A stretch of 57,468 nt of DNA. It comes from Candidatus Krumholzibacteriia bacterium. GTDB lineage: Bacteria; Krumholzibacteriota; Krumholzibacteriia; G020349025. Positions 24,764 to 32,498 of this stretch are shown here, one piece after another (position 1 is the stretch's first letter; each line of letters opens with the position of its first letter). The stretch is from positions 1 to 57,468 of the forward strand of contig DASRJW010000124.1 of NCBI GenBank assembly GCA_035649275.1, in the 5' to 3' direction. Below the pieces are notes generated by a model. It searched no databases. It saw only the letters and a list, made by a program, of their open reading frames with translations, and was not told the DNA's origin. The position numbers and the translations under genes are program-made.

Positions 24764-26619
24764 AGCGCCGCCACGCCCTGCTGCTCGGGCTCCTGCTCTG
24801 CTCTTGCTTCGAATCTCCCGAGCAACCGCAGCTCGATAACCCCTTCGACCCCAGCAACGGCGCGGGGCTGCCGATCCCGGACTCGCTGTCCGTGCTCGTG
24901 GGCAACAACGCCGTGCGCCTGTCCTGGGGGCTCCCCGACGGCCAGACCGCCGCGGAGTTCGCCGTCTATCGCCAGCGCCTCGACGTGAGCGAGGCCGAGG
25001 TGCTGCTCGGGCGCGTCACCCCGCGCTCTTACCTGGACTCGGGAGTGCGCAACGGCCGCACCTACGCCTACCGCGTTTCCGCAGGCCGGAACGGCAAGTT
25101 CGGCACGCCGAGCGAGCCCGTGCAGGCGAGCCCCGGTGTGTTTTCCCTCGTCATCGCCGACGACGCGCCGAAGACGCGCAACCGCAACGTGGGGGTCACG
25201 CTCATCGCTGCCTCCAGCGTGGCGGCGGTGCGCCTTTACGAAGACCCCGACTCGGCGGCCACGGCAGTCTGGCGCCAACCGGTCTCCCCCGCGAGCTGGA
25301 CTTTCCGAAGCGCTGAGGATGGCTCCAAGACCGTGTACGGGGTCTTCCGACTGCAGGACGGCTCCGAGACGCTACCGGTCTTCGACAACATCGTCCTGGA
25401 CACGCATGCCACCATCCGCACCACCGGCTTCACCGGCTCCGAGAACCGCGCCCCAGGCGACATGGTGCACTTCACCCTCGATGCCGGCGAGAGCGGCGGC
25501 ACCGCCCGGGTCGATGTGGCGGGTCTGGTCACCGGCCTCGAGCTCTTCGACAACGGCACGGGCGGAGACGCCGCGGCGGACAACGGCATCTACGAACGCA
25601 ATTGGGTTCTGCCGGCGGGAAGCTCGGTGACCGGGGCCCGGATCACCGGTCAATTCTCCGACGACGTGGCGAACGTGGCGACACCTTTCCCGTCGCCCCA
25701 GTCGCTCACGGTGCACGAGAGCCCGGATCCGGTGACGTTGCTGCCGTTGCTTTTCGCCGAACCCCCGGCGGCGGCGGCGATCACGGTCCGCTGGTCCCAG
25801 TCGCAGGCGGCGGACTTCGCGGCCTACCAGATCTTCCGCAGCGACTCGGCCCCGGTGGATTCCACCGAGCGCCAGGTCGGTTCGATCACGGCGCGCAGCA
25901 CCGTGCAGCTCCCCGACACCGACGTGATCGAGGGCCACCACTACTGCTATCGCGTCTACGTGCTTACCACATCGGGGCTGCAGACCGGCTCGGTCAACAC
26001 GCTCTGCGGCGATGTCCCCAACGAGCGCCCGCCCAATGCGGTCGCTCTGGAAGCACCTGCTGCCATCACCGAATCGAGCTTGTCCCTGCGCTGGACCCGC
26101 TCCCAGGACCGGGATTTCACCGCCTACCTGGTGTATCGGAACGAGACCGGGACGGTGACCGAAACGGACGTTCTGCTGAAGCGGATCACCGACGTCTACG
26201 AGAACTACCATGACGACCTCGGTCTCACGGAGAACACCCAGTATTACTACCGGGTGTATGTGGAGGACGAAGGCGGCCTGCGGGCGCGCAGCGACGAGGT
26301 CTCCGCCACCACGATCAACGGTCCCCCGGTCGCGGTGACCCTCCTCCCGGCCACCGACGTGACCAGCATCGCAGCCACCTTGCACTGGGAGGCGAGCACC
26401 GATCCCAGCTTCTCTCTCTATCGACTCTATCGCTCCACGTCCCGGCCGGTGAACGAGACGTCCGATCTCGTCGTCGAGAGCGACGAGCGCGATCTCACCA
26501 GCTACACCGATACCTCGATCGATCCGGCAACGACCTACTACTACCGGCTCTTCGTCGTCGACGACGACGGCGCGGTGTCGGACGGCAGCAACACGATCGA
26601 AGTGACCACTCCCAACTGA
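24760..26619 (+). CDS. Fibronectin type III repeat lipoprotein
   Basis: The 619-residue protein starts with a lipobox (LLLCSC, about residues 12-17) and NPFDPSN, then contains at least four fibronectin type III-like repeats. Their recurring pattern is a W-x-x-S/P core followed by FxxYxIFR/YRLYRS and YYYRVYV/YYYRLFV, at about residues 40-120, 325-410, 425-510 and 520-615. A bacterial Ig-like or cadherin-like stretch lies between the first and second repeats (DNGTGGDAAADNGIYERNW). It would sit on the outer membrane or periplasmic face and bind carbohydrate or protein. Its gene is the last of the chain of 4-base-overlap genes starting at 17670. Confidence 0.82.
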   Translation: MKRRHALLLGLLLCSCFESPEQPQLDNPFDPSNGAGLPIPDSLSVLVGNNAVRLSWGLPDGQTAAEFAVYRQRLDVSEAEVLLGRVTPRSYLDSGVRNGRTYAYRVSAGRNGKFGTPSEPVQASPGVFSLVIADDAPKTRNRNVGVTLIAASSVAAVRLYEDPDSAATAVWRQPVSPASWTFRSAEDGSKTVYGVFRLQDGSETLPVFDNIVLDTHATIRTTGFTGSENRAPGDMVHFTLDAGESGGTARVDVAGLVTGLELFDNGTGGDAAADNGIYERNWVLPAGSSVTGARITGQFSDDVANVATPFPSPQSLTVHESPDPVTLLPLLFAEPPAAAAITVRWSQSQAADFAAYQIFRSDSAPVDSTERQVGSITARSTVQLPDTDVIEGHHYCYRVYVLTTSGLQTGSVNTLCGDVPNERPPNAVALEAPAAITESSLSLRWTRSQDRDFTAYLVYRNETGTVTETDVLLKRITDVYENYHDDLGLTENTQYYYRVYVEDEGGLRARSDEVSATTINGPPVAVTLLPATDVTSIAATLHWEASTDPSFSLYRLYRSTSRPVNETSDLVVESDERDLTSYTDTSIDPATTYYYRLFVVDDDGAVSDGSNTIEVTTPN

Positions 26620-26638
26620 AACTCGAGGAGGTGCCAAC

Positions 26639-27424
26639 ATGTTCGATTCGACCGCGCAAGCGACAACGGCACAGCCTGGCGCCGCCACCGGTCGCGTCTT
26701 TGATTTTTCCCCCTGGACGCATCTGCAGCCTCTGACGCGGCCCGCCGCGGGATCGGCCCAGGCAGCAGGTGGACCGGGAATCCTGGAACGCGCCGTGGCC
26801 CTGGCGCTCCTCGCCGGCGTCTCGCCGCTGCTGGCGCTGATCGCCCTGGCGCTCAAGCTGGAGTCCCCTGGGGGCTCGGTCTTCTACCGCCAGGAACGGG
26901 TGGGTCTCGATCGCCGGCAGCACACACAGGCAAACGGTGCAAGGTTGAGGGTGGCGAAGAAAGAGCGGCGCCAGACCCCCGGTGGGGGGCAGCGCTTCTT
27001 GATCTGGAAGTTCCGCACCATGATCCCGAACGCCGAGGCCGTGACGGGTCCGGTGTGGGCCGAAGAGAACGACCCGCGCGTCACCCGGGTGGGAAGGGCG
27101 CTGCGCACGCTGCGCTTCGACGAGCTGCCGCAGCTGCTCAACGTCGTGCACGGGACCATGCGCCTCATCGGCCCCCGTCCCGAACGCCCGCAGTTCGTCG
27201 AGCGCCTGGCGCGCGCCATGCCGGAGTACTCCCGCCGCCACGCCGTCCCCCCGGGCATCACGGGATTGGCGCAGGTGCAGCGCAACTACGACGCCAGCCT
27301 CGACGACGTGCGCACGAAGCTCAAGTACGACCTCTACTACGTGGACAACCGCTGCTGGATGCTCAACGTGAAGATCGTCATGAAGACTTTCGACGTGGTC
27401 TTCCGCGGTCGCGGCGCGCATTGA
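26639..27424 (+). CDS. Initiating sugar transferase (undecaprenyl-phosphate glycosylphosphotransferase, short form)
   Basis: The 261-residue protein has a single membrane helix (AVALALLAGVSPLLALIALALK) and the bacterial sugar transferase domain: FYRQERVGLD, IWKFRTMIPNAEA, NDPRVTRVGRALR, FDELPQLLNVVHG, IGPRPERPQFV and PPGITGLAQVQ. It lacks the four-helix N-terminal part of WbaP-type enzymes, so it is of the short PglC-like type. It transfers a sugar-1-phosphate to undecaprenyl phosphate, the first step of repeat-unit assembly. A strong GAGGAGGTG site precedes the ATG. A Gly/Arg/Gln-rich insert (about residues 97-118) before IWKFRTM is longer than usual. Confidence 0.93.
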   Translation: MFDSTAQATTAQPGAATGRVFDFSPWTHLQPLTRPAAGSAQAAGGPGILERAVALALLAGVSPLLALIALALKLESPGGSVFYRQERVGLDRRQHTQANGARLRVAKKERRQTPGGGQRFLIWKFRTMIPNAEAVTGPVWAEENDPRVTRVGRALRTLRFDELPQLLNVVHGTMRLIGPRPERPQFVERLARAMPEYSRRHAVPPGITGLAQVQRNYDASLDDVRTKLKYDLYYVDNRCWMLNVKIVMKTFDVVFRGRGAH

Positions 27425-27446
27425 CAGCGGAAGGTGCCGCGCAGTC

Positions 27447-28673
27447 ATGATCGAGCCCCAGGCGGCATCGGCCCCCGGCGGCGGCCGGAGGCGCCCGGAG
27501 ACGGCGCGCGCCACCGCGCCCGGCATCTGCCATCTGATCTCCAGCAACTTCCTCGGCGGTCCGGAAAAACAGATCCTGGAGCACTGCGTGCAGCTGCAGC
27601 GTGCCGGCTGGCGCGCCGTGGTGGGCTCGTTCCGGGAGAACCGTTCCCAGGTCGAGGTCACCGAGGCCGCCCGCGCCCGCGGTCTGCCGCTCTTCCTCGT
27701 CGACACGCGCTCGCCCTTCAGCCTGCTCGCGGTGCGGCAGCTGCGTCGCTTCTTGGCGGCGGAGCGCATCGACGTCCTCGTCACCCATGGATACAAGTCG
27801 AACGTCGTCGGTTGGCTCGCCTGCCGGCGCCGGCGCCCGGCGCAGGTCTCCTTCGTACGGGGCTTCACCGCGGAGAACTGGAAGGTGCGCCGTTACGAGG
27901 CGCTGGACCGCTGGGTCTTGCGCCGTCTCCCGCGTCTCCTCTGCGTCTCCGAGGGCACGCGCCGCTTGCTGGCCCGTGCCGGCATCCCCTCCGACCGTGT
28001 CACCGTGGTGCACAACGCAGTGGAGTGCGACCTCGCCGCCGGCGTCCGCGAGGTGGATCTGCGCGCCGAGTTCGGCCTGCCGTCTGCCAGCACGATTCTG
28101 GTCGCCGCTGGGCGCTTGAGCCCGGAAAAGGGGCACCGTGTGCTCTTGGAAGCGATGGCTTTGCTCGCCGATCACGAGCCGCCGGTGCACCTCGTGCTCC
28201 TCGGCAACGGCGCCGAGGAAGCGAACCTGCGCCGTCAGGCGCAGGAAAACGGCAGCGCCCAGCGCGTCGTCTTCGCCGGCTTCCGCCGCGACGTCCTCGG
28301 CTGCCTAGCGGGGGCCGACGTGGTGGTGAATCCGTCCTTCAGCGAAGGACTTCCCAACGTCCTGCTCGAAGCCTTCTCCCTCGGTAAGCCCACCGTGGCC
28401 ACCGATGTCGGCGGCACGGCGGAGCTGGTGCAGCACGGGCGCACCGGCTGGTTGGTGCGAGCCGGTGAGGCGCCGGCGCTCGCTGCGGCGATCCGCGCCG
28501 TCCTCGACGACGGTGCGCTTGCTGCATCCGTGGCTGCCGCGGCGCGCCGGCGCGCCGCCGAGGAGTTCTCGTTCGTCAAGCAGACGGAGAAGCTCATGCG
28601 CTTCTACCGCAGTCTCCTCGAGGCCCCGGACCACGCCGCGCGCGGCGCCACCGCCACTCGGAGTCGGCCGTGA
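27447..28673 (+). CDS. GT4-family glycosyltransferase
   Basis: The 408-residue protein has a GT-B fold with HLISSNFLGGPEKQILEH near the N-terminus and the donor site VAAGRLSPEKGHRVLLEAMALL with SFSEGLPNVLLEAFSLGKPTV at the C-terminus. It would add a hexose to the growing lipid-linked repeat unit after the initiating transferase encoded 22 bases upstream. The GGAAGGTG site lies 10 bases before the ATG. It overlaps the next gene by 4 bases. The sugar specificity is not readable. Confidence 0.93.
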   Translation: MIEPQAASAPGGGRRRPETARATAPGICHLISSNFLGGPEKQILEHCVQLQRAGWRAVVGSFRENRSQVEVTEAARARGLPLFLVDTRSPFSLLAVRQLRRFLAAERIDVLVTHGYKSNVVGWLACRRRRPAQVSFVRGFTAENWKVRRYEALDRWVLRRLPRLLCVSEGTRRLLARAGIPSDRVTVVHNAVECDLAAGVREVDLRAEFGLPSASTILVAAGRLSPEKGHRVLLEAMALLADHEPPVHLVLLGNGAEEANLRRQAQENGSAQRVVFAGFRRDVLGCLAGADVVVNPSFSEGLPNVLLEAFSLGKPTVATDVGGTAELVQHGRTGWLVRAGEAPALAAAIRAVLDDGALAASVAAAARRRAAEEFSFVKQTEKLMRFYRSLLEAPDHAARGATATRSRP

Positions 28674-30034
28674 TCCCTTGGGCGCTGCGCACCTTCGTGG
28701 TCCCACCCTGGGCGTTGCACGAGCGCTCCCCGTACTTGCGCGTCGCCGCTCGCCTCCAGAAGGAGCGCGGTCTTTCCCTGGAGGCACGGCGCCAACGACA
28801 GTGGCGTGAGCTGCAGGCGGTCGTCGCGCACGCGTGGCGGGAATCGCCCTTCTACCGCCAGCGCTTCGAGGCGATCGGTTTCGAACCCGGGGACTTGCGC
28901 TCCTGGGAGGACTGGCGCCGCGTTCCCGTGCTCACCAAGGATGAGGTGCGTAACCACGCCGCGGACCTCGTGGCCCGTTCGCATGCGGGCACCGCACTGG
29001 TGCGCAAGCGTACCTCGGGCTCCACCGGAGTCTCGCTTCATGTGCAGGCGGACGAGCCCTGCAACGAGTGGCGCCGCGGTGTGACGCTTTACCGCGATCG
29101 CTGGACCGGATGGGACATGGGTGAGTACCGCGCCGCCATCTGGGGCAATCCGCCGCCGGCCCGGCGCTGGCGCCAGAAGCTGCGTCACGCTCTCCTGGAG
29201 CGCACCTTCTACCTCGACACCTTGCGCATGGACGAGGCCATGATGGAGCGCTTCGCCTCTGCGATCGTCGAACGGCGCGCCACTTTGCTCTGGGGGCACG
29301 CGCACTCCCTCTATCTCTTCGCTCGCTTCTGGGAAGCCCGGGGCTTCGGCCCGCACCACTTCAAGGGCATCCTGTCCACCGCCATGGTCCTGCACCCGCA
29401 CGAGCGCGCGGCCCTGGAGAGAATCTTCGCGAGCCCCGTGTTCGATCGCTACGGCTGCGAGGAGGTGAGCCTGATCGCCAGCGAGTGCGGGGCGCACCAG
29501 GGTCTACACGTCAACACCGACGCGCTCGTCGTCGAGATCGACCAGCGCGACAAGAGCGGCGAGGCGGGGCATGTGGTGGTCACGGACCTGCGCAACTACG
29601 GCATGCCCTTCCTCCGCTACGAGGTCGGCGACCGGGCCGTGGAGGCTCAGTCTCCCTGCCCCTGCGGCCGCTCCTATCCCCTCCTGGAGAGAATCACCGG
29701 TCGGGTGGCGGACTATCTGCTCACGCCTCGCGGCGAATTCGTCTCCGGGATCTCACTGACGGAGAATTTCGCCACGCTCATTCCCGGCGTGCGCCAGGTG
29801 CAAATCGTCCAGGAACGCCTCACCCATCTCCTCATCCGCGTGGTCCCGGATGTCGGCTTCGACGACGGCAGCCGGGCCGCCATCGCCCGTCTCGTGGGGG
29901 AGCGCTTCGGCACCGAAATGGGCTTTGACATCGATCCTGTCACCCACATCGCCCAAGAGGCTTCTGGGAAGTACCGCTTCACCATCTGCAAGGTCCCCCA
30001 TTCCGAGATTCCCCGCCCTGGACTGCCTCGCTGA
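28670..30034 (+). CDS. CapK/PaaK-like adenylate-forming protein
   Basis: The 454-residue protein belongs to the phenylacetate-CoA-ligase-like (CapK) family. It shows the P-loop RKRTSGSTGVSL, then FDRYGCEEVSLIASEC, MPFLRYEVGDRAV and CPCGRSYPLLERITGR. Members in capsule or polysaccharide loci are thought to activate an acid for attachment to the glycan, but substrates are mostly unproven. The Cys-x-Cys-Gly segment is typical. GTG start overlaps the glycosyltransferase stop (GTGA). It is the last gene of the plus-strand operon before the separately controlled PEP-CTERM gene. Confidence 0.88.
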   Translation: MIPWALRTFVVPPWALHERSPYLRVAARLQKERGLSLEARRQRQWRELQAVVAHAWRESPFYRQRFEAIGFEPGDLRSWEDWRRVPVLTKDEVRNHAADLVARSHAGTALVRKRTSGSTGVSLHVQADEPCNEWRRGVTLYRDRWTGWDMGEYRAAIWGNPPPARRWRQKLRHALLERTFYLDTLRMDEAMMERFASAIVERRATLLWGHAHSLYLFARFWEARGFGPHHFKGILSTAMVLHPHERAALERIFASPVFDRYGCEEVSLIASECGAHQGLHVNTDALVVEIDQRDKSGEAGHVVVTDLRNYGMPFLRYEVGDRAVEAQSPCPCGRSYPLLERITGRVADYLLTPRGEFVSGISLTENFATLIPGVRQVQIVQERLTHLLIRVVPDVGFDDGSRAAIARLVGERFGTEMGFDIDPVTHIAQEASGKYRFTICKVPHSEIPRPGLPR

Positions 30035-30217
30035 GCTAGAGTCTGCCGTCGCTTCCCATTCCCACCGAACCTTGCACGCTGTAGGGCCGCAGGAACGCCT
30101 AGGAGCCGGTCGCCTCGAATCGCCAGGTGTCGGAATACCTAGCAACTCGACCTCCTGCCAGGGGTTGGTAGCTGCTACGATCCTTCATTGTTATCTTGAA
30201 TAGAATCAGACGATTGA

Positions 30218-30235
30218 ATTCTTCCGTGGAAGAAT
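30218..30235. promoter_or_regulatory. Inverted repeat, candidate activator site (distal)
   Basis: ATTCTTCC-GT-GGAAGAAT is a perfect 8-base inverted repeat with a 2-base centre, about 185 bases upstream of the -24 box of the PEP-CTERM promoter. Distance is within the range used by sigma-54 activators. Confidence 0.5.
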
Positions 30236-30323
30236 CTTCTTACCCGCGAACCGTACGTCTCCCAGGTTCAGGGTGGGCGCACCACTGCGGGGCACAGATT
30301 CCATACAGGCGTTGGGATTTCTG

Positions 30324-30340
30324 ACGGTTACCGTAACCGT
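30324..30340. promoter_or_regulatory. 17-base perfect palindrome, candidate PrsR site
   Basis: ACGGTTAC-C-GTAACCGT has 8-base arms around a single centre base. It lies about 80 bases upstream of the -24 box, the classic position for an enhancer-like site bound by a Fis-type helix-turn-helix dimer such as that of PrsR. Assignment to PrsR is inference. Confidence 0.55.
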
Positions 30341-30356
30341 ACCACCCAGAGGTGGT
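30341..30356. promoter_or_regulatory. Adjacent inverted repeat
   Basis: ACCACC-CAGA-GGTGGT directly abuts the 17-base palindrome. It may be a second half of a composite activator site or an IHF-independent accessory site. Confidence 0.45.
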
Positions 30357-30401
30357 TTGATAAGTGATTAAAAATGAATTGATTGTGCCGTTCTGGAGGG
30401 C

Positions 30402-30417
30402 GGGCACGCCCCCTGCT
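30402..30417 (+). promoter_or_regulatory. Sigma-54 (-24/-12) promoter of the PEP-CTERM gene
   Basis: GGGCACGCCCCCTGCT matches the consensus TGGCACG-N4-TTGCW at all key points: -24 GG at 30403-30404, CACG following, -12 GC at 30415-30416, with the exact 10-base gap between GG and GC. Transcription should start near 30428, leaving a leader of about 35 bases before the ATG at 30464. Confidence 0.8.
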
Positions 30418-30463
30418 GATAGATTGGTGAATTCCCTACCTCTGCCATGGGAGACACTCCGAG

Positions 30464-31189
30464 ATGAGAAAACCGATCAGCATCGTCCTCGCCCTGGGAA
30501 TGCTCGTCGGCCTGGCGAGTGCCGCCAGCGCCACCGTAACGTTCACCGGGGTCGCGGCAAATCTAGCAGCCTCCGCTTCGTTCACTGTGACAGGCACGAC
30601 CGTGACTCTCGTCCTCACGAACACCAGCGCCTTCGACGTGACGAACCCCGCAGAAGTCCTGACCGGGGTGTTCTTCGACATCGCCGGCTTTCCGCCCAAC
30701 ACCTTGACGCCTGTATCTGCAGCCCTCACCGCCGGCTCCACGGTCTTCTACGGTCCCCTCAACGCCGGCAACGTGGGCGGAGAATGGGCCTATGGGGCCG
30801 CGCTCTCCGGAGCTCCCGGTGGCGCTTATCTCGGAACCTCGAGTTCCGGCTTCGGCCTCTTCGGCGGCTCCAACTTCCCGGGTAGCAACCTGCAGGGGCC
30901 AGCGGCCGTCGATGGGGTCCAGTACGGGATCACCTCCGCGGGTGACAACCTGACGCTGGGCAATGCCGCGGTCACCGGTGGCAACGGCCTCATCCAGAAC
31001 TCGGTCACGTTCACTCTGACTGCGGGTTCGACCTTCTCCGAGGGGGACATCTCGAACGTCTCCTTCCAGTACGGCACCTCTCTCAGCGAGCCCAACGTGC
31101 CCTCGGTGCCCGAGCCCGGGACGCTCTTCGCGCTCGGCAGCGGCCTGCTGGCGCTGGGTGCAGCGAAGGCGAAGAGGCGCAAGAAGTAA
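30464..31189 (+). CDS. PEP-CTERM surface protein, likely exosortase substrate
   Basis: The 241-residue protein has an N-terminal signal peptide (MRKPISIVLALGMLVGLASAASA) and a C-terminal sorting signal: VPEPGT at about residue 215, a hydrophobic helix (LFALGSGLLALGAA) and the basic tail KAKRRKK. Between them lies a Thr/Gly/Ser-rich beta-type body with VTLVLTNTSAF, EVLTGVFFDIAG, GEWAYGAAL and VSFQYGT. This recalls the XDD4-type exosortase-dependent surface proteins, though that name is from memory. It should be exported by Sec, processed by the exosortase encoded at 14949-15875 and placed on the cell surface or in the matrix. It has its own sigma-54 promoter and terminator. Confidence 0.95.
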   Translation: MRKPISIVLALGMLVGLASAASATVTFTGVAANLAASASFTVTGTTVTLVLTNTSAFDVTNPAEVLTGVFFDIAGFPPNTLTPVSAALTAGSTVFYGPLNAGNVGGEWAYGAALSGAPGGAYLGTSSSGFGLFGGSNFPGSNLQGPAAVDGVQYGITSAGDNLTLGNAAVTGGNGLIQNSVTFTLTAGSTFSEGDISNVSFQYGTSLSEPNVPSVPEPGTLFALGSGLLALGAAKAKRRKK

Positions 31190-31213
31190 TTCTTCACCAG
31201 TGCCCCATGGTCA

Positions 31214-31245
31214 ACGGGCGGCGCCAGCAGGCGTCGCCCGTTTTC
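31214..31245 (+). terminator. Rho-independent terminator after the PEP-CTERM gene
   Basis: ACGGGCGGCGCC (31214-31225), loop AGCA, GGCGTCGCCCGT (31230-31241) form a 12-base stem with one G-T pair, followed by TTTTCGT. It lies 24 bases after the stop codon. On the opposite strand there is no T-run, so it ends only the plus-strand transcript of the monocistronic PEP-CTERM gene. Confidence 0.85.
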
Positions 31246-31288
31246 GTATGCACGCTCCGGCTGGCGGTGAAGGCGCTGGCCCTTCGCG

Positions 31289-32491
31289 CTAGCGACGCGG
31301 TGTGCGGGCCCAGACGTCCCGCCCGGAGCCCGCGAGGCCGCGGAGCGAGATGAGCGCCAGGCGTCCGAGGGCGAAGGGGGAGCGGAGAAGCAGAGCGAAG
31401 CGCCGGCGATCCAGGCCGTAGTGAAGGATGCCGAAGGCCAGGTAGAGGAGCTGTAGCCCGAGCAGCGCGAGAGCCACCACGAGCAAAGCCCGCGACGTAC
31501 CGTCCGGCCGCAACCAGACCGCGGCCATCGCCACGAGTAGCACGGCGAGCAGTTCGAGAAGGACGAACGGACGACTCTGCACTACGAGCGTCCAGGCCGC
31601 ATCGAGCCTGGCCAGGCTGCGCCGCCGCCATCCAGCCCACCAGAGCGGCAAGGCCCGGCGCCGGGCGAGCTCCCAGTTGCCCCCGGCCCAGCGCGAGCGC
31701 TGTACACCGAGCTGCTGGCGGCTGGCGGGGAAGCGGGACCAGACGGCGACGGAAGCTTCGAAAACCACGGGGACGTCGTTTTCCACCAGGTCCAAGCTGT
31801 ACTCGACGTCCTCCGCCACCGAATGCGCCCGCCAGGGCAAGCGCGCGAGCACTTCCTTCCGCAGGACCATGCCGGTGCCGCGGAGCAGCACCGCCAGTCC
31901 TAGCGGCGTCTTGGGGGCGTAGAAGAAGTTGTTTTCCAGGTGCCTGCCGAGCGCCACCACGTAGCTGATCGGGCTCTCTGTGGGGTTGGTGGCCACGTAC
32001 GCCGCTTGCACGGCCTGTGCACCCTGCTGCAGCCTGGCATCGAAGACACGAAGTGCTCGCGGATCCAAGGAACAGTCGGCATCGAGCACCACCACGGCAT
32101 CGAAGTCCTCGCTCTCGAGGTGGCGGAATGCCCAAGCGAGGGCGTAGCCCTTGCCACGTTGCGCCGGATCCTGGCGTTCCAAGCAGCGTGCCCCCAGGGC
32201 GCGAGCCACGCTGGCGGTCCCGTCGCTGCAGTTGTCGGCGACCACGAGGACGTCGTAGAGGGAGTGCGGGTACTCGAGGGCGGCGCAGGCGTGCAGTGTC
32301 TCCGGAAGGGCCTCTTCTTCGTCGTGCGCCGGGATGACGAGGACGAAGCGGCTCGCGGGGTTGGAAGGAAGAGCGAGCTGCCGCCTTCCGGCGAGGCAGA
32401 GCGCCACCAGGCAGAGACCGCTGTAGTACACCGTCGTGGCGGCAGCGAAACCGAGGCCGAGAAGCACCAGCGCTTGCAACAGCACGGCCAT
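31289..32491 (-). CDS. Membrane-bound family-2 glycosyltransferase
   Basis: The 400-residue product (ATG at 32491, 7 bases after the previous stop) has an N-terminal membrane helix and a GT-A domain: RFVLVIPAHDEEEALPETL, VVADNCSDGTA, VVVLDADCSLDPR and SVAEDVEYSLDLV, then QRSRWAGGNWELARR (the Q-x-x-R-W motif of processive enzymes). Several C-terminal membrane segments follow. This layout is that of cellulose-synthase-like or N-acetylglucosaminyl transferases. It ends the minus-strand export operon and converges on the PEP-CTERM gene. Confidence 0.92.
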   Translation of the reverse strand: MAVLLQALVLLGLGFAAATTVYYSGLCLVALCLAGRRQLALPSNPASRFVLVIPAHDEEEALPETLHACAALEYPHSLYDVLVVADNCSDGTASVARALGARCLERQDPAQRGKGYALAWAFRHLESEDFDAVVVLDADCSLDPRALRVFDARLQQGAQAVQAAYVATNPTESPISYVVALGRHLENNFFYAPKTPLGLAVLLRGTGMVLRKEVLARLPWRAHSVAEDVEYSLDLVENDVPVVFEASVAVWSRFPASRQQLGVQRSRWAGGNWELARRRALPLWWAGWRRRSLARLDAAWTLVVQSRPFVLLELLAVLLVAMAAVWLRPDGTSRALLVVALALLGLQLLYLAFGILHYGLDRRRFALLLRSPFALGRLALISLRGLAGSGRDVWARTPRR

Positions 32492-32498
32492 CCCCCGT

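Larger units (their letters stand above)
30035..30463. other. Regulatory intergenic region before the PEP-CTERM gene
   Basis: This gap is visibly more AT-rich than its neighbours (e.g. TGATTAAAAATGAATTGATT around 30365) and carries no gene. It holds a -24/-12 promoter (30402-30417) and three inverted repeats (30218-30235, 30324-30340, 30341-30356), described separately. Confidence 0.75.
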
